Source of the DNA: Tetmemena sp. SeJ-2015
Lineage: Eukaryota; Ciliophora; Spirotrichea; Sporadotrichida; Oxytrichidae
Length of the DNA: 64,000 nucleotides
Assembly: GCA_027382625.1 (NCBI GenBank)
Contig: JAJKFJ010021072.1
Span: 62,001-126,000 of the forward strand
Direction: 5' to 3'
Shown: piece after piece, positions 21,039 to 34,302 of the stretch
Position numbering within the stretch: the first letter of the stretch is position 1
How the letters are laid out: each line of letters opens with the position of its first letter
Notes under the pieces: model-generated
What the model was told of the DNA's origin: nothing
Database searches by the model: none
What the model saw: only the letters and a program-made list of their open reading frames with translations
Program-made: the position numbers and the translations under genes

Positions 21039-23141
21039 TCAAGCCTGCTTATTGAAATTAGAATTGGTTACACTGCTAGGTATAATCATATCCATTTCTT
21101 CCTTGTTTAGGAACATTCCATCGCTTTTGTATTTCCTCTTATTTTATTGTATTTATTATTGATCCCCTTCGAGTTCATCAGAGTCTTTCTACTCTTCTTT
21201 AGCACCCTCGCCTCCTTCACTCCTTTTCTTGCATTTACTCAGATGCCTCATAAAATTTTTGGTTTGCTAGCTGATTCCTTGCACCTTGCCGCAGTTTAGA
21301 CAAACCATGAGCTGGTGATTTAATCTGGAAGAGGGGTTGAATTAGGACTCAAGCCTACTTTTAATAAATTTAAGTAATGAAAGGTTTAATTTTTTAATTA
21401 ACTGTTTAGGCTATCTCTTCTTATCATGCCATTCAGATTTAGGAAGTCACCCACGCTGAAGACACTTTTCTATTCATCAAACGTCAAAATATTTGCAGTG
21501 ATAGTCTGGCTATCGTCGCAGTAGCTGTTAATACTCTAATTAAGAATAGAATTGAAATATTTCAATATCGCTATTATAATTAAGTTGTTCTTTGAAAGCT
21601 GAGCACTCGTTTTGAGATACCTCATTGAATGTCTCTGTGTGCTCTACCTTTTGCCTTTTAAGCAGCTAACTCCCGTCCAGGGAGAATTTGCAGTCAAAAC
21701 TTTGTGGTTCAAATTCATCCTCCCCCACCTTGTCGTTTTATATGAGCTTATACGTTCTTTTCCTCTTATTTCCACACTCTTTCTATGATTGCTTTTTCTA
21801 GCTCTTCTATCCTTTCTAATCAGTCTATTCGGACTAAATGAATTCACAATTGAATTGATAAATAATAAAACTCATCTCTCCAGCTGTCCTCATCTTCATC
21901 ACTGTCATCATCATCTTAATCCTCTTTGTAGTTATACATCTTGGCTTTGCTTTTCTTTATTTGCTACCTCACTCTTGCCAAATGAGCATTCAGTAGCTTT
22001 TTCTTTGCAAATTTCTTCCCACAGTCATTCATATTTCTTATATTGAATTACTTAAGCATAATAGAGTTATGAGTGTTCTACACATTCGTAGCCCTCTCCA
22101 TGCACTTCAGCCATGTGCTTCTTGAGTTGAGACTTCTTTTAGAAATAGATGGGCAGGTCAAATATTTTAACCCTGTTGAAATGCACTGACTCCTTTGGCA
22201 TGCTCTGTAGGTTACTTTAATTCAGACCCTTGCTCTTCTCAGGTGTTTTAACGTTCTTGGAAGGGGAAGTATTCTTATTATTGCTGGCTTTTATTGAATT
22301 AGATGCGCAGGAGCTCTCTATATCGTATTCATCAAATAATTATAATAGCCTTTTGATAATCATGTAATTATAATAAATGGTATTGTTCAACTTCTATCTC
22401 AGCGAATTGAGAGTCTATATTTGATAGAGCCTTTTACACTTCTCCCAAATCCTCGTTCATGTAATTATTCTCATAGCTAAATATTAAGTTCAAATAATAA
22501 AGTAATATTGATAATAGGTCTGGCTTTTCTCCTCGAACTATTTCATAAAGCAGATATCGCAAAATAGCCTCTTCTCATGCTTCCTTTGAATGTGCTTACG
22601 CTGCTGATCCCTATTGGGAAACATCAAAATACATCCTTCACTTTCTCTGTAGGGGCACTCCATTTCTCTCTTGTCTGTGTGCACAGAACTCAAATGCCTG
22701 GTTAAGTGCTCTTTTCTCTTGTAAGTTTAATTGCACTTCCTCACATTTATAAGGCCTCTACACAATTATCAGCAACCAGAAATAGACAAATCTAATTAAA
22801 ATTTCTCTATTTCAACTTACAACTTCATCATGAACATTAGTAATATGTCTTTTTAGTTTACTAGGTTTTTAAAAAGACTTATTAGCAGAACTCGCATATA
22901 AATTTGCCTATTGAGACAGTCATCTGAGTTGAGTTCTTTCCACTTGACTTGTCGCTACTTTAATTCTCAGTGCCTCCTAGTAATTTAGCAGACTTGGATT
23001 TTATTAGTGTCTTCACATGCTCAGAAGATAACTCTAAGGCTTTAAAATATATAAGCATTTAGTTGTTAACTCAAGGTGTGAGTCTTAATTATCTATGGTA
23101 TTTTCTTATTTCAGGAGAGAGAGACTTTTCTTGAGCTCCAT
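21039..23141 (-). CDS. C2H2 zinc-finger protein
   Basis: ATG 23141 (MELKKSLSLLKQ) to TGA 21039-21041. Several classical C2H2 fingers are visible: ICEFCQQVF then KPSKLKRHITNVH; YKCE-KC then TYKRKEHLTRHLSSVH; a wide-loop finger MECPYRESEGC then QQRKHIQRKH; LFCDICF; SQLKKHMAEVH; CGKKFAKKKLLNAHL; and near the C-terminus MVCLNCGKVQG then FMRHLSKCKKR. Acidic Asp/Glu-rich linkers separate them (e.g. near 21900). The first two fingers are linked by an intron at a TGEKP-like position. Expected role: nuclear DNA or RNA binding. Two fingers need a 1-nt correction (22871-22875 and about 22737-22741), and some downstream joins were not mapped, so the exact protein is provisional. Confidence 0.8.
22758..22820 (-). 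other. Intron, 63 bp (GTAAGT...GTGTAG)
   Basis: Lies between the first finger (NVHDEV) and RPYKCE of the second, with canonical borders and no pointer repeat. Confidence 0.75.
23029..23066 (-). other. IES, 38 bp, pointer GAGTTA
   Basis: GAGTTA (TAACTC on plus) at 23067-23072 and 23029-23034. Excision joins NQDSHLEL to SSEHVKTLIK in frame. Confidence 0.88.
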
Positions 23142-23634
23142 TTAATTATTGTGATTTGTGAGTTGATGGGTTTATATTCTATTTATTATTTATCATCATA
23201 TTCAATACGATTTAGCTATAGACACTCAGAAATTAATTTTTTTATTGGAGAGGAGTTAATAAACTTTTAAAAGCTAAACATTATAAATATATGTATGATG
23301 ATTCATTTTATCAAAGGCTTTAACGTGCAATTCGGAAGAACCAACGATAACGTATTCAAGTTGGACGCATAGTACCCCTTCTCTATTTTCTAAGCTTTCG
23401 GCCTTGCACTCACAGTTTTCGACTTGCGAGTGATAAGCTTAATAAAAGTAATCAAGTAATTTTTTTATTTTTAAGATACAATAGAGAGAGAGAGTAATTA
23501 TTTTTCTTAAACTTGGATTATAATATGCACTAGTGAGGCTTTGTATAAAGTTAATAGATTTTTATCTTTCCCAATAAGTTGCAAACATTAAGCATCATTC
23601 AAATTAATAGAGATAAAAGAGGGAAATATCTAAA
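23142..23634. promoter_or_regulatory. Divergent intergenic region
   Basis: 493 bp between the start codons of the zinc-finger (minus) and sphingomyelinase-like (plus) genes. AT-rich, with a GA-rich run near 23484; no specific promoter element recognised. Confidence 0.4.
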
Positions 23635-26389
23635 ATGAAGTAAAATAATTGCTGGAAGTGTTCAAACTTAAAGGCATTGGTTCTCTTTGCTGTATTAGTA
23701 TAAGCAACTTTACAAAGAGAAGCAGAGGCTGGCAGAAAGAGAATTGGCAAATATTTTGTCTCTGATTACCCAATTTAAGTGGAATTCAAAGTTGATAAAG
23801 TATTCAGCTCGTTTCTAACACATGAACTCAATTCAAATATCTTTTATTTACATGAACAGAGCTTTGAGTCTCTTCAAACAAATGATATAATTTAGAACAT
23901 ATTTTTCTTAAAATACCAATTTCATTTGCTTTAATTTTTTAATGATTAATTTGATTAAATAAATTTGGCATATTTTATGCTATATTTTGTATGATAGAGA
24001 CTTACAATCAGAAAATGTAGTAAACCAGGATCTGAGTCATATTAAAAGTTTATAAATACTTTAAATCAAAAATAAAAATTTTTCTTAATCATTTTAGCGA
24101 AGAAATCTAAACAAAGAAGTTAAATAAGAATTGAAGGACGTTAACAAGATCCCCTTTTACCAAAATTTCCTAACTTGCGCAGTATGTCTATAGGCAGTAA
24201 TAGCAACCTAGCGTTTTATTCTGGATAATCATAATATGAAAGCCTGGCAAGGTTTTGCAGGACTTATCTGTACTAACGCTCTAGGCTATCAAAACGAAAC
24301 TTGCTCTCTCATTTTAAAAATCTCACTCTATATTCAAATTCCCATATGTCTTGATATATTCATGATTAAAAACGCAGCAAGATAACTTCCTTTTAATCTC
24401 TTTTCATTTGTGCTGTCTGGAGACTACTTCTGCACAAATGTGGTTCTGACTTGCGCCAATATTTCTTACAGCACGAGTGACATAGCAAGTTATCAAGACA
24501 CAATTTTATCAGCAAAACCATCGACAATTCAAAATGATGATTATCTAAATGGAGTCTATGCAATTACAAAAAATATACACATATAATTTTAGGTTTAAGT
24601 TTTAAAAAATTGTATTTTTCTTATTTAAATATATCATAATTTTCTTACTTTAAATATATCACTAATTTCCTTTTTTATAAATTAATAAACAAATTCTATA
24701 TCGTAAAGATCTTATGTAAAATTAAATTTGATTTTTAAAAAAGATACCTTATAAAATTAAAAATAATTTATAAGCAACTATCAGAGGCTAGGTGGGGAGA
24801 CCAACTTATAAAATACTTCATATTAGTGACCCTCATGTAGATTATTATATTAAACAAATTAAATAGATTTCTAGTACGCAGCAGGCTACAATAAGAAATT
24901 GTGGTGGTCCTATTTGCTGCAGGTAGAGAAATGGTAAGGATGGCCAGCTTGCTGATTAATATTCTCAATATATTTTAAATTATTATCTTAATATGGAGAG
25001 CGCACATGTGATACACCATCTACTTCTTTTAACAGCATGCTCCAAGAGCTTAAAAGTCAGCAGACTCCTGATATTGTGCTAGTTACTGGTGGTATAGTGC
25101 CACGAGATATGCTAATGTCTGATTAAGAAGTCATTTCCAACTTAACTGAATCTCTTAAAATTATCAACTCAGTCTTCGGAAACATATGCTTTAAATTTTG
25201 GTATCGAAATTTTAAACACCTCACTGATATTTGTAGCTCTGGGAAATGATGAGTTTCTGCCTAATGTCACTCAAGTTATCTCCATAAAGAGCACATCAAA
25301 ACTCTTAAATCTAGGTTCGCCAATAGGCACACTCACTTCAATCAATGCTAAACTTAGAAAAATTAAAATGAAGAATTTAGGAATAAAATATCTAGGATTA
25401 CTACACTAACTGAATTCAAGAACTATGGGTACTACTCAGTCTTTGGCCTTAATAAAACAACTACCTCAAATACCTTCCTTTAAAAGGTGATGCTCATCTC
25501 TCTAAACACTATGGCTTGCTACACCTTTAACTAAGGCAATTTTAGAGAGCCCAAGGACGGGGGTGGGCAGTTTCTGTGGTTGGAAGGAAGACTAAAATTT
25601 GCAGAAAGGAATTAGTGGCGAGTGATAATCATGGGGAACATTCCTCCAGGAAATGAAAACTGCAATCGTTAATTTGCTCAAAGGTACAACATTTTGATGG
25701 AGAGATATCTTATATTAGATATTTTTATTTTTTATTAATCATTTTATCAGCACATTGTAACTCTCCAGGCTTTTGGATATGAGGGGACAGATTCTTTCAA
25801 AGTGATACGCTCAACAACTTCAGAAAAACCTATTGGGGTCATCTAAGTTGGTGGATCTTGAAATATACTTTTTATGTTAGAGTTTTATAATCTCTAGGAC
25901 TCACACTTACAATCCTCCGCTCGCATTTATCAAATGGACCAGACTTATCACATCCCGCTCAAAGTTGATGTTCTCAATTTTAACCTGCAAGATGCGAAGG
26001 ATAGGGATGGCGATTGGAATATTTAAAAAGTCTCTTATCCAAGTGATTACTCCATGGACGATCTAAGTCCAATGGAATACGCAAACTTAGCAGCCTCGCT
26101 CTTGACCTCCTTCATCATAAGCCAAGAAACTTTACAAGTAAGTGTCCTCTCACTCATTATTAAAGAGATTATTTACAAGTTAATAAACTAACTTCTATAG
26201 TAAAATGCAAAAGGAAGAATCAACCAGCAAATCTTGCAACTCTTAATGCGCTAACAATTTATTCTGCAAGGTTAACTTTATTAAATTGACTCAATTTTAT
26301 TCTTTTTTCTAACTACTCTGACAATGAAAAAGCATTAGAGTGTAGAGGTCAAATGTTTGACACAGAATATGGAGTACCCTATTTATTGA
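23635..26389 (+). CDS. Acid-sphingomyelinase-like protein, probably inactive
   Basis: Start ATG 23635; a hydrophobic stretch (LKALVLFAVLVQATL) acts as signal peptide. A saposin-type segment follows (LTCAVCLQAVIATQRF, GLICTNALG). The calcineurin-like phosphoesterase domain is recognisable by KILHISDPHVDYY, NCGGPICCR, RTCDTPS, PDIVLVTGGIVPRD, FVALGNDEFLPN, SVFGLNK, LISLNTMACY, QFLWLEGRLKFAE, IIMGNIPPG and FGYEGTDSFKV. The family (SMPD1) uses DxH, GD, GNHE, GHxPPG and GHTHxD to bind two Zn ions. Here only the first site (DPH) is intact; GD is GG, GNHE is GNDE, GHIPPG is GNIPPG and GHTH is GYEG. A lumenal or secreted pseudoenzyme is inferred. The 3' exon after the intron donor near 26136 is provisional. 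Confidence 0.8.
24560..24773 (+). other. IES, 214 bp, pointer GCAA
   Basis: GCAA at 24560-24563 and 24774-24777. Excision joins NGVYA to TIRGQVGRPTYKILH, the strand leading to the first metal-binding motif. It is larger and more AT-rich than neighbouring IESs. Confidence 0.7.
24956..24987 (+). other. IES, 32 bp, pointer TTAATAT
   Basis: TTAATAT at 24956-24962 and 24988-24994. Excision joins KDGQLADQY to GERTCDTPSTS in frame. Confidence 0.9.
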
Positions 26390-26936
26390 GTTTTCTATAA
26401 AACCCTTGGGTCTCCAAAGTTTGAATTTGCTATTTATATTCTATATCAATTTCTTCTCAAATCTTTAATTTTAATGTTGCAATTTCAAATCGTCGCCAAA
26501 TAAATTCTAGTTTATTATATTTTGAAGAAATAAGTTATATTAAACTGTCCTTATTTATTATCTCTAGATTAACTCAGTATTTTAAATGAATTTTATCTTC
26601 TTTTATTTAAAGTCTTATAGTTTCATTTTTCATTTTATTTATCTTAGAAAGAGTTCTTTTAAATTATTTAATAAGTCAGAGGTTAAAAGCAGATTATTTT
26701 TATTTTAAATTTCACATAGGAGTAAAATTTATAACGCAAAATAAAAATCGGACAAAATTATAATAGGAGTTCTTAACAGAAATATTTTAAATATCACACA
26801 ATTAAATTCTTAATTTGTAGTGAAATGCATTACAAGCAAAACTTATTTCTATGATAATTGTTTGTAAATCATCAGCCATTTATCAAAGCAGCAAAATAAA
26901 AATACCTCATCATTATAGTTTTGGCTAATACTACTT
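26390..26936. other. AT-rich intergenic region
   Basis: 547 bp of AT-rich DNA between two plus-strand genes; no coding segment recognised. It should carry the promoter of the cyclin-like gene. Confidence 0.4.
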
Positions 26937-29900
26937 ATGTAAAAGCAGCAAATATAAAACCACATCAACACAATTAAAACAAACTGGATAAGTAGTATAT
27001 TTACTTTAAACACCACAGTCATTCAAACAGAAATATTTGACTCAGATTCAAGTCAAGATCAAATCAAACAAGAGATGCTAGACAATCAGAAAGAAGAAGA
27101 ATTAAGAGCAGTCTGCCCTCACAAGGATCTTGTTTATTACTAAAATGAACAACTAATTTTACGAAATAGATTTGCTTTTCTCATTATAAGATTTTAAAAA
27201 TAAGAGTGATCCAAAATCAGCAAGACTGTTGTAAAAGAAAAACTGTAGGACTTGCGGAGTATTCATCTCTCAGGTATATTTACTCCAATTTTAAGTGCTA
27301 TTAGTCTGGAATATTAAAATTTTGTTAATGTTAATATCGAGTGTCAAAGAGAGCTATTGCAACTATGAATTGGAAGTGTCAGCACAGGAGCATCTTGCAA
27401 AGCTTCTTGAAGATTTAAATATGACTTATTTTTGAAGATGAAATGTTTCAATCTCATCACCAGTTTTACTAAGACAATTTCTCATCGATGACAGTTACTC
27501 AGCAATCTCGGATTAATGAGGTAAATTACAATTCTCACTCACTTCCTAAGTATTTAATGGATTTTATAGATAAGGAAGCCATTTATTGCGAGAATTTATG
27601 ATTTTGGAGAATAGCTAAAGCAGTCAAACTAAACTGTCCAGTTGGCTTGTCACTATTTTGATAGAATTTTACTCCAAAGCATACACAAGCAGATGCTTCA
27701 ATAACCCAAAGATATCTTAAATCCAGAGATAGAGTATCATCATTTTAAATACATAGAATAATTATTAAGTAAGACAACAGCTGTGCACTGTTTAATCAAG
27801 ACCTGAAATTCTTGAACGATAAGAGAGGGCAAGAGTTCTTCAAAATTCTGAACATCAAAAGCTAAATGTGCCTTTTACTTGCATCCAAATTTGATGAGCT
27901 TGATGACTACATACCTATTTACATGCTTAGTGTGTTTTATAAGCTAATATTCTATGATAAAAGATCTCTAGAAGCTAGCAAGATACGAATTCTAGTATAA
28001 AATGTGCAAGTAATATGAAGACATAGTCCTAGGTGAACTCAATTGGCAACTGAGCATCATCACTCCTTACCATGTACTTGAATCCTTAATAGCTCAGGGT
28101 GTGATTTTACTTATAGTAATAATATTCACTCTTGATTTTTGAAGATGACAAACTTCCTGGGCTGAGCTAAGATTTCGAAGATTAAAGTCTGCGATAGATT
28201 AGAAAGAAGGCAGAATTCTTTTGCCGCCTCTCTGTTGAGAGCGGACTAAACTTTTTAACTATGAGGCCTAGTGTTGTTGCTTTTAGTTGTATATTGGCAT
28301 CAAGATTAGCGAATCAGGTTATCCCTTGGTGGAACTAGAAACTGGAAGAGCTTTCATCTATGAGTATATTTACTAATACGGACTTAAGAGACAATTTGCA
28401 AGCTCTCTAAATTTGTTTATAAATGTTTACAGATTTATTTTGACATATAGTTTTAAGTTTACAAACTGTATGACCCAACCTATAACTTCAGATTATTATG
28501 CCAAACAGCAACCATTAAAGGGAAGTTTTTAAAAGTCCATGATTAGCACTAGAGCAGCAAACACCTAGAAAACACTCATATCAATGGCGAAATTAATTAA
28601 ATGAATATTTTTATCTTCATATTACATTATGGCATAATTTTGAACTCTGATAAATCCGCTTACAGTAAGATGAGTTAGAACAATCCATTCAAAGTGCTTG
28701 AGCCTAATTAGAACTTACTAAATGAATCTATTGCAGATTCTCAAAATAAAATGAACGATCAAGAGTCGTATAAGTCTTTTAGGCTACAGGAAAAATCCTA
28801 GGCTGAAAGCTAGCATCATTAAATCGCAATTTATCATCAACATAATACTCTACACCAAGAATTAATGTAAGTAATAATTTAATTCGAAGAGCTAGATTAG
28901 ATTGACAATAGCTTTGGAGACATACCTGCTAATTATGAAATTGATCTTACAGTTGATAGATATTCAAAATTTAATTATACATTTGCAATTGATGAAGACT
29001 CATTTTCTATGACTAAGAAATCTGTGGACAAGAATATCATTATATTTATAAGATTCCTGAATCACTCATTTCAAACAGGCAATCTCATTTAGCCTTTAGG
29101 CTCTCTGGAACCAATCCATCCATGGCAAACCTAAAAAGTGCAATCAATATATCTTCAATATTTATATATATTTTAATGAATCAATTACTGGGGAACCAAG
29201 TAGTAAATAATGAAGCGCTCCAAAAGAAAAATACCAAAGGGTCGGATAAGGAGAATTTAGTTTGCCTCTCTATCGATGAATCATTTTTTTATTTAAATAA
29301 TTTTTTTATCAATTCGAGAGAGTATGAGTGTGGCTAATGAAGAACTACTTTATAAGGTATTTAAATTAACTTTTAAGAAGTAGCTTTGACTCAACAGCAA
29401 AGGATTTAGACTTCAAAGTAGAAACTTTTCATCCTTCCTCGCTGCCCCCAGGGTCAGAAGTCTTCAAAATAGAAACCCTCAAACTAAAAATAAGGTGTAG
29501 TCATAAATCTGAAGAAACTCCAGAATAACCGCACAAGCTTAGAGAGAAAGGAGGTCACTAAAATTATTGACAAAGCAGGAGTGAGATCAAACTGCAGTAG
29601 TCAGATGAAATCTTATCAGAACAGCTAAGTGTGCAGCAACTAGAAGCAGTCTTCTTCTACTGAGAACAAGTTTATTTTAATAATCCTAAATATCTCAATA
29701 TGATAATATATTTATTAAAAGATCAAACCAAGAATTCAATTTGATAGTCAAACCAATTCAAAAGTGAGAGAATAAAAAAGAGTTCCTCATACAAGCAGTG
29801 TAGTGTATTAAAGTGTCTAAATCAGAAGTAGTTCTTCTTAGTAAATCTAGAAGCACATTGATAATGAGTCTACTCAACCAAAGCCATCAGGAGTCAAATC

Positions 29901-32900
29901 TTCAAGAAATTCAACCATCCATGAAATAAGTGAAATGTATGAGTCCAAGGAAAGACCTCTTCCTTCTTTGAATTTGGCTGAGGATAGAATTGAGCAACTC
30001 AGACTTAAGTACCAAACTCAAAATCCCATTCATGAGAAGTTGAAAAATAAGAAGGCAGACCACTCTAAGGAAAAGTAAATTAATGTATCAGACACACTCA
30101 TAATCCATCACAAGGAAATTTGAAGGGACTGAGTAGAAATGCCAACATAAATCAGCTCAGCAGCTCTAACATTTAAGGCACCAGCTATGCAACATTAAGT
30201 ACTTAGAAACTTAAATTTGTAGTAAAAGAAGAGCGAGACAAGGGAGAGATCTATATCTGAAAAGGGTAAATTACAAGTTAATGACTTGCATACGTTCAAG
30301 AGTAAGCTATGCTTTTTTATTTTAGCTCTTTGAGATTCTCTAAAGTGATGATTTCAAGAATAAGATCCAGGTATAATAGACTCAGAGAATTCAAGAAGAT
30401 AAAAACAAGCATACTCAAGTTAACAACAGAAGCAATAAGCAATCATTTAGCCTCGAGAATGTTATTTATGGATTAAATTTTTGATTTTGGATTTTTATAA
30501 ATTTTCTAGGTAATTTTTGTTCAAATTGTCGAGTAAATGCTACTTTAATCATGTTTAATGATTTTAGTTGAAAATTATTTTTATAATTTAAATTATTTAT
30601 ATTATTTCTATGAATTCAAAATATTTTTAAGAATAATAAAGACTTGAATAGGAGGAAGTTGAGTGAATCTCAAATAAAAATGACTGAGATTTTTAGAAAG
30701 AGCCATTAGAACGCATATTCATAATTTAATCTTAATTATAAAAACTTTCATTCAAATTAGTTTTATAAAATAACTTTATTGATTAATTATCGTATGCCGA
30801 GATGTGATACCTACTTTGAATATACTTAGTATATAAAATTAGATTTTCTCTCCTTTTTTAATGAACTTATTTAATTAATTTTGTTAGATTTGATGATAAC
30901 TACAGAAGAATAATATGAAGTAAAAAGACTAGCTCCGTGCTAAAATAGCCTCGATTGATCTTTGCAATTATATTTCTGACATTTTAAGTTCTTAATTCAG
31001 ATAATGAAAATGTGATGAATGGCTTTAGTAAAATGCAAAACGCTCAATCGCAAAAGCAGATAATTTCATTAGTGGGGCTCGAAAGTAGAAAAGCTTATGG
31101 AAGCTTAGAGAGAACTTAAAATATAGACAGGCCGTAAAAGTCACAGAGAACCATACACCCTCCTTCCTCAGACATTCATAGCGCAAGATTTATTTTTAGA
31201 GCCTCGTTTAATCCAGTAAATAAGAATAATCCATCCTCGCTTAGTTAGTATCAAAAACTATAAAAGGAAACCTATCAACGATTAAAAATAGAATTAATTT
31301 TCTAAGAGATAAAGAATTATTTTATTTTATTAACGTTAAGAGACTAAGTGAAAACTGTTTACTACAGACTCAATCATAAGCCCAACAGCAGCTGAAGAAT
31401 AAAAAGGTAGCCTATTATAATTTGAATTTATTTCATAATTTATTAATTTTTAAGAATTCATAAAGTTTCTTTTATAAAATTCAAAATACCTATTAAATCT
31501 GTTTTTATAGAACTTTAAATTTAGCCTAAAAGATTATAAATTCTAGTGTGAGTCATGACAAGATAAAGCTGTACATGAGTTCTCAAAACTGCGAGCCTAT
31601 TGACTTATCCACAAAGATAGATGAAAAAATCCTCACTAAATTAAGTCAGAAGTTGCAAACTTAGAGACACGACTAGCAAAATAAAAACATCATACCCAAA
31701 TATACAAACTCAAAGGTCCCTCTCTCAGCCAGATTATATTACTAATTCATTTATTGATCTGCGTTGAACTAGACTGCTAATCATTCACAAACCTTCAAAG
31801 CTAGGATGCGTCGAATTAGTCCAAGAGCCAAATGATGATGATTATAATTTATATTCTAGACAAACAGTATTAGAAGTATATGAACCCAGAGCAGAGACAG
31901 CAATTCAAAGCCTTCAGCCAGAGAGTCAAATCTGTCGCTCAAATTAGCAGTCCAATCAAGTAAGATCAGTCATTTAAATTAGTTGTTCTCCTTTTTACTT
32001 TATTATCAGCCTTACTAAATTCTGGCTACTTCTCCAAGCATTACTCAAATCGCAAACCAAGCTATGCAGTTTGGCAATTCCTGTGTATAGGATCAATTAA
32101 GAAAGTACTGCAATTCAAACCCACTCAATCAGACATAAAATCTACAAAAACAAAACCATAGCTTGAATGCATACCTGGGGAAAATAGCTGGCTAAAATAT
32201 TTAAAGCAGAGAGCCAAGTTTAGGAAAGCCTCTCCCTAGAAGAGAGTCTAATTATAAATTATAGAGTGCTGCTTTTAAATATAGATTTGACTTTATATTT
32301 TTTATATACAAATTATCAACCCAAACTTTTAAGAAACTTTTTTTAGATATTATATAAGTCTAAAGAGAGTATAGGTCTTGAGCATACTGGATCTCTAGGG
32401 CCTTTCCTAACTCAGAGATCAACCAAGGAAATTATTTATTTCTTAAATAGTACCTCTAACCACATCCATGATTATTAAATCTCTCTTATATTTAATGAGT
32501 TTCTCCAAGTTCCATAAATTCCAGTCCAAGTTACCTAAAAAAGACCAGCATTACTCACTCATAGAAAAAGCCTTGAACAAGAAAACACAAAGCAAAACTA
32601 AGCAGTATGAAACTTTACAAGGCCTAGAAAACTTTGAAAACACTTGGGAGATTATAAATAGTGATAAAATTGCAACAGAGACTAACTTAAGAAATCTTTC
32701 CATCAACAGTAGTGCCATTTAAAAGCCACCCAATTATAATTCTCACTCGCAACTTCTATCAGCTTATAGATTTTATGAAAATATCGGGTATCATTTTTAT
32801 TTTTGAGCTAGAAATGTGAGAGTGTCTCATGTAAAGAGTCCGTCTTAACTAATGCAGCACTCTCAAGTTTCAATCAACCCGTAAGACTACCCTAAGGAGA

Positions 32901-34114
32901 TTCAATAAGCAAGGATTCCATAATCTAAGCCAGATGGAATGAACCGACAGAGATTCTCAAATACTGTTGCTCTCACTAATCATTTAAATATGACTTCTCA
33001 TTCTGTTACCCCTTCAGAGCAACATCAATCATCTATTATAACTTAAATCATGCTTTTTAATTAAAGTAGCAATATTTATCTGCTTAATTATTGGTTGTAT
33101 TTTACGAATAATCCTAAGCAAGGTGATGCCAGGAGACATAATTTATTTATTTAATTCACATAATATAAGTTATTATTTTCAAAAGTATATTTAATTTTCC
33201 TGATTCAACAGTAAATTTTTGTGAGAATAATTTTTGAATTCAAAGCTCTTTTTCAAAAAATGTTTGATTAATAAAGCATAATTTTACAATTAATATAAAT
33301 AATTACCCGCTAAGCGTAATAAAGAAGCCTGAAGATGTGAGTCATGAGAATAGAAATAATTCTGGAGTTAATTTGAGCTCCTTCTAGAATGGGAAGACTC
33401 TTAATCAAAGTTCTGTATTCTAAAATTCCCAGGCCTCATTCGCAGAGAGGAATCAAGAAACTCAGTCTATGGTAGGATTATCAGGAGTACCTCGCCTTTC
33501 TGTAGCTCAATCTTAGTCTTAGTTCCCACTCCCTAATTCAAGTATCTCGGTTTGCAAATTTTAATTATGAATCTTTTAATTTGCTTGGATCACTATGCCA
33601 AATTATAAATAAATACTAGAATTTGTGAAAGGATTTTCTCAAAATGTATATTTTTGGATTGATCATGATATAAATTTAATTTTAAACTTTGGATTTTACT
33701 ATTCTTTTCTAAAATTAGGATAAAATAAATAACTTAATTTTTTCAATCTTAAGAAAATAAAATTTTTAATCCACTTTTATTTAAAGATAAAAAATAATTA
33801 TTTGACATGAGAAAATAAGTCCAGTTTAGATATCTAAACAACAACATACCATTAATCTTTACTCTTTTAGTAATTTAAAATTCTTAATTTTTAAATTTGT
33901 CTTCTATAATTGAAATCTAAAATTCCAAAGCTGTAATTACCCTCCAGTGCTCGAATTTCAAGCAACTACGAACCCAAGTTACTTCAGTAACCATTCCGAC
34001 AGTCCTATCAAAAGCAAGTCTATATTTAATTCTCTCCTTATTTGTTTGTAAGATGACAAGCTTGTGAGGGTTTCCTAGCAATTCAAGAACTACATTGGAA
34101 AATTGATGTTTTGA
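26937..34114 (+). CDS. Cyclin-box protein with very long disordered tail
   Basis: The proposed start is ATG 26937 (MQKQQIQNHINTIKTNW). The cyclin core is spread over MDSs: TKLSSWLVTILIEFYSKAY (about 27630), the second-helix signature MCLLLASKFDELDDYIP (about 27870) and DIVLGELNWQLSIITPYHV (about 28020), matching the family's xLxASKxEE and ILxxLxWxL-TP elements. A C-terminal cyclin-fold part follows (RPSVVAFSCILASRLANQV, about 28265). From about 28480 to 34114 the plus strand carries many Ser/Gln/Asn-rich open segments in shifting frames, typical of an IES-split low-complexity tail. I infer one gene; the tail could be a second gene starting after about 30500. A CDK-regulating role is inferred from the fold. 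Individual IESs were not mapped here. Confidence 0.6.
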
Positions 34115-34302
34115 ATGAGCTTAATAATAATTCATGCAACTACTACTTTTAAAATCTAAAGCCCTATAAACTTAAAACAAATGTAGCTCTAAATTTGATT
34201 TGTTCATCTTTCAACTTCATTTATGCATGGACTTTATTCCCATACACGTAATTTACATCCTTGCGATATATAAAATTCATCATAATTATCTCATATTTAA
34301 AC

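Noticed and set aside
24768..24968. Minus-strand 66-codon ORF
   Set aside because: It lies antisense to the DPHVD and GGPICCR part of the sphingomyelinase-like gene.
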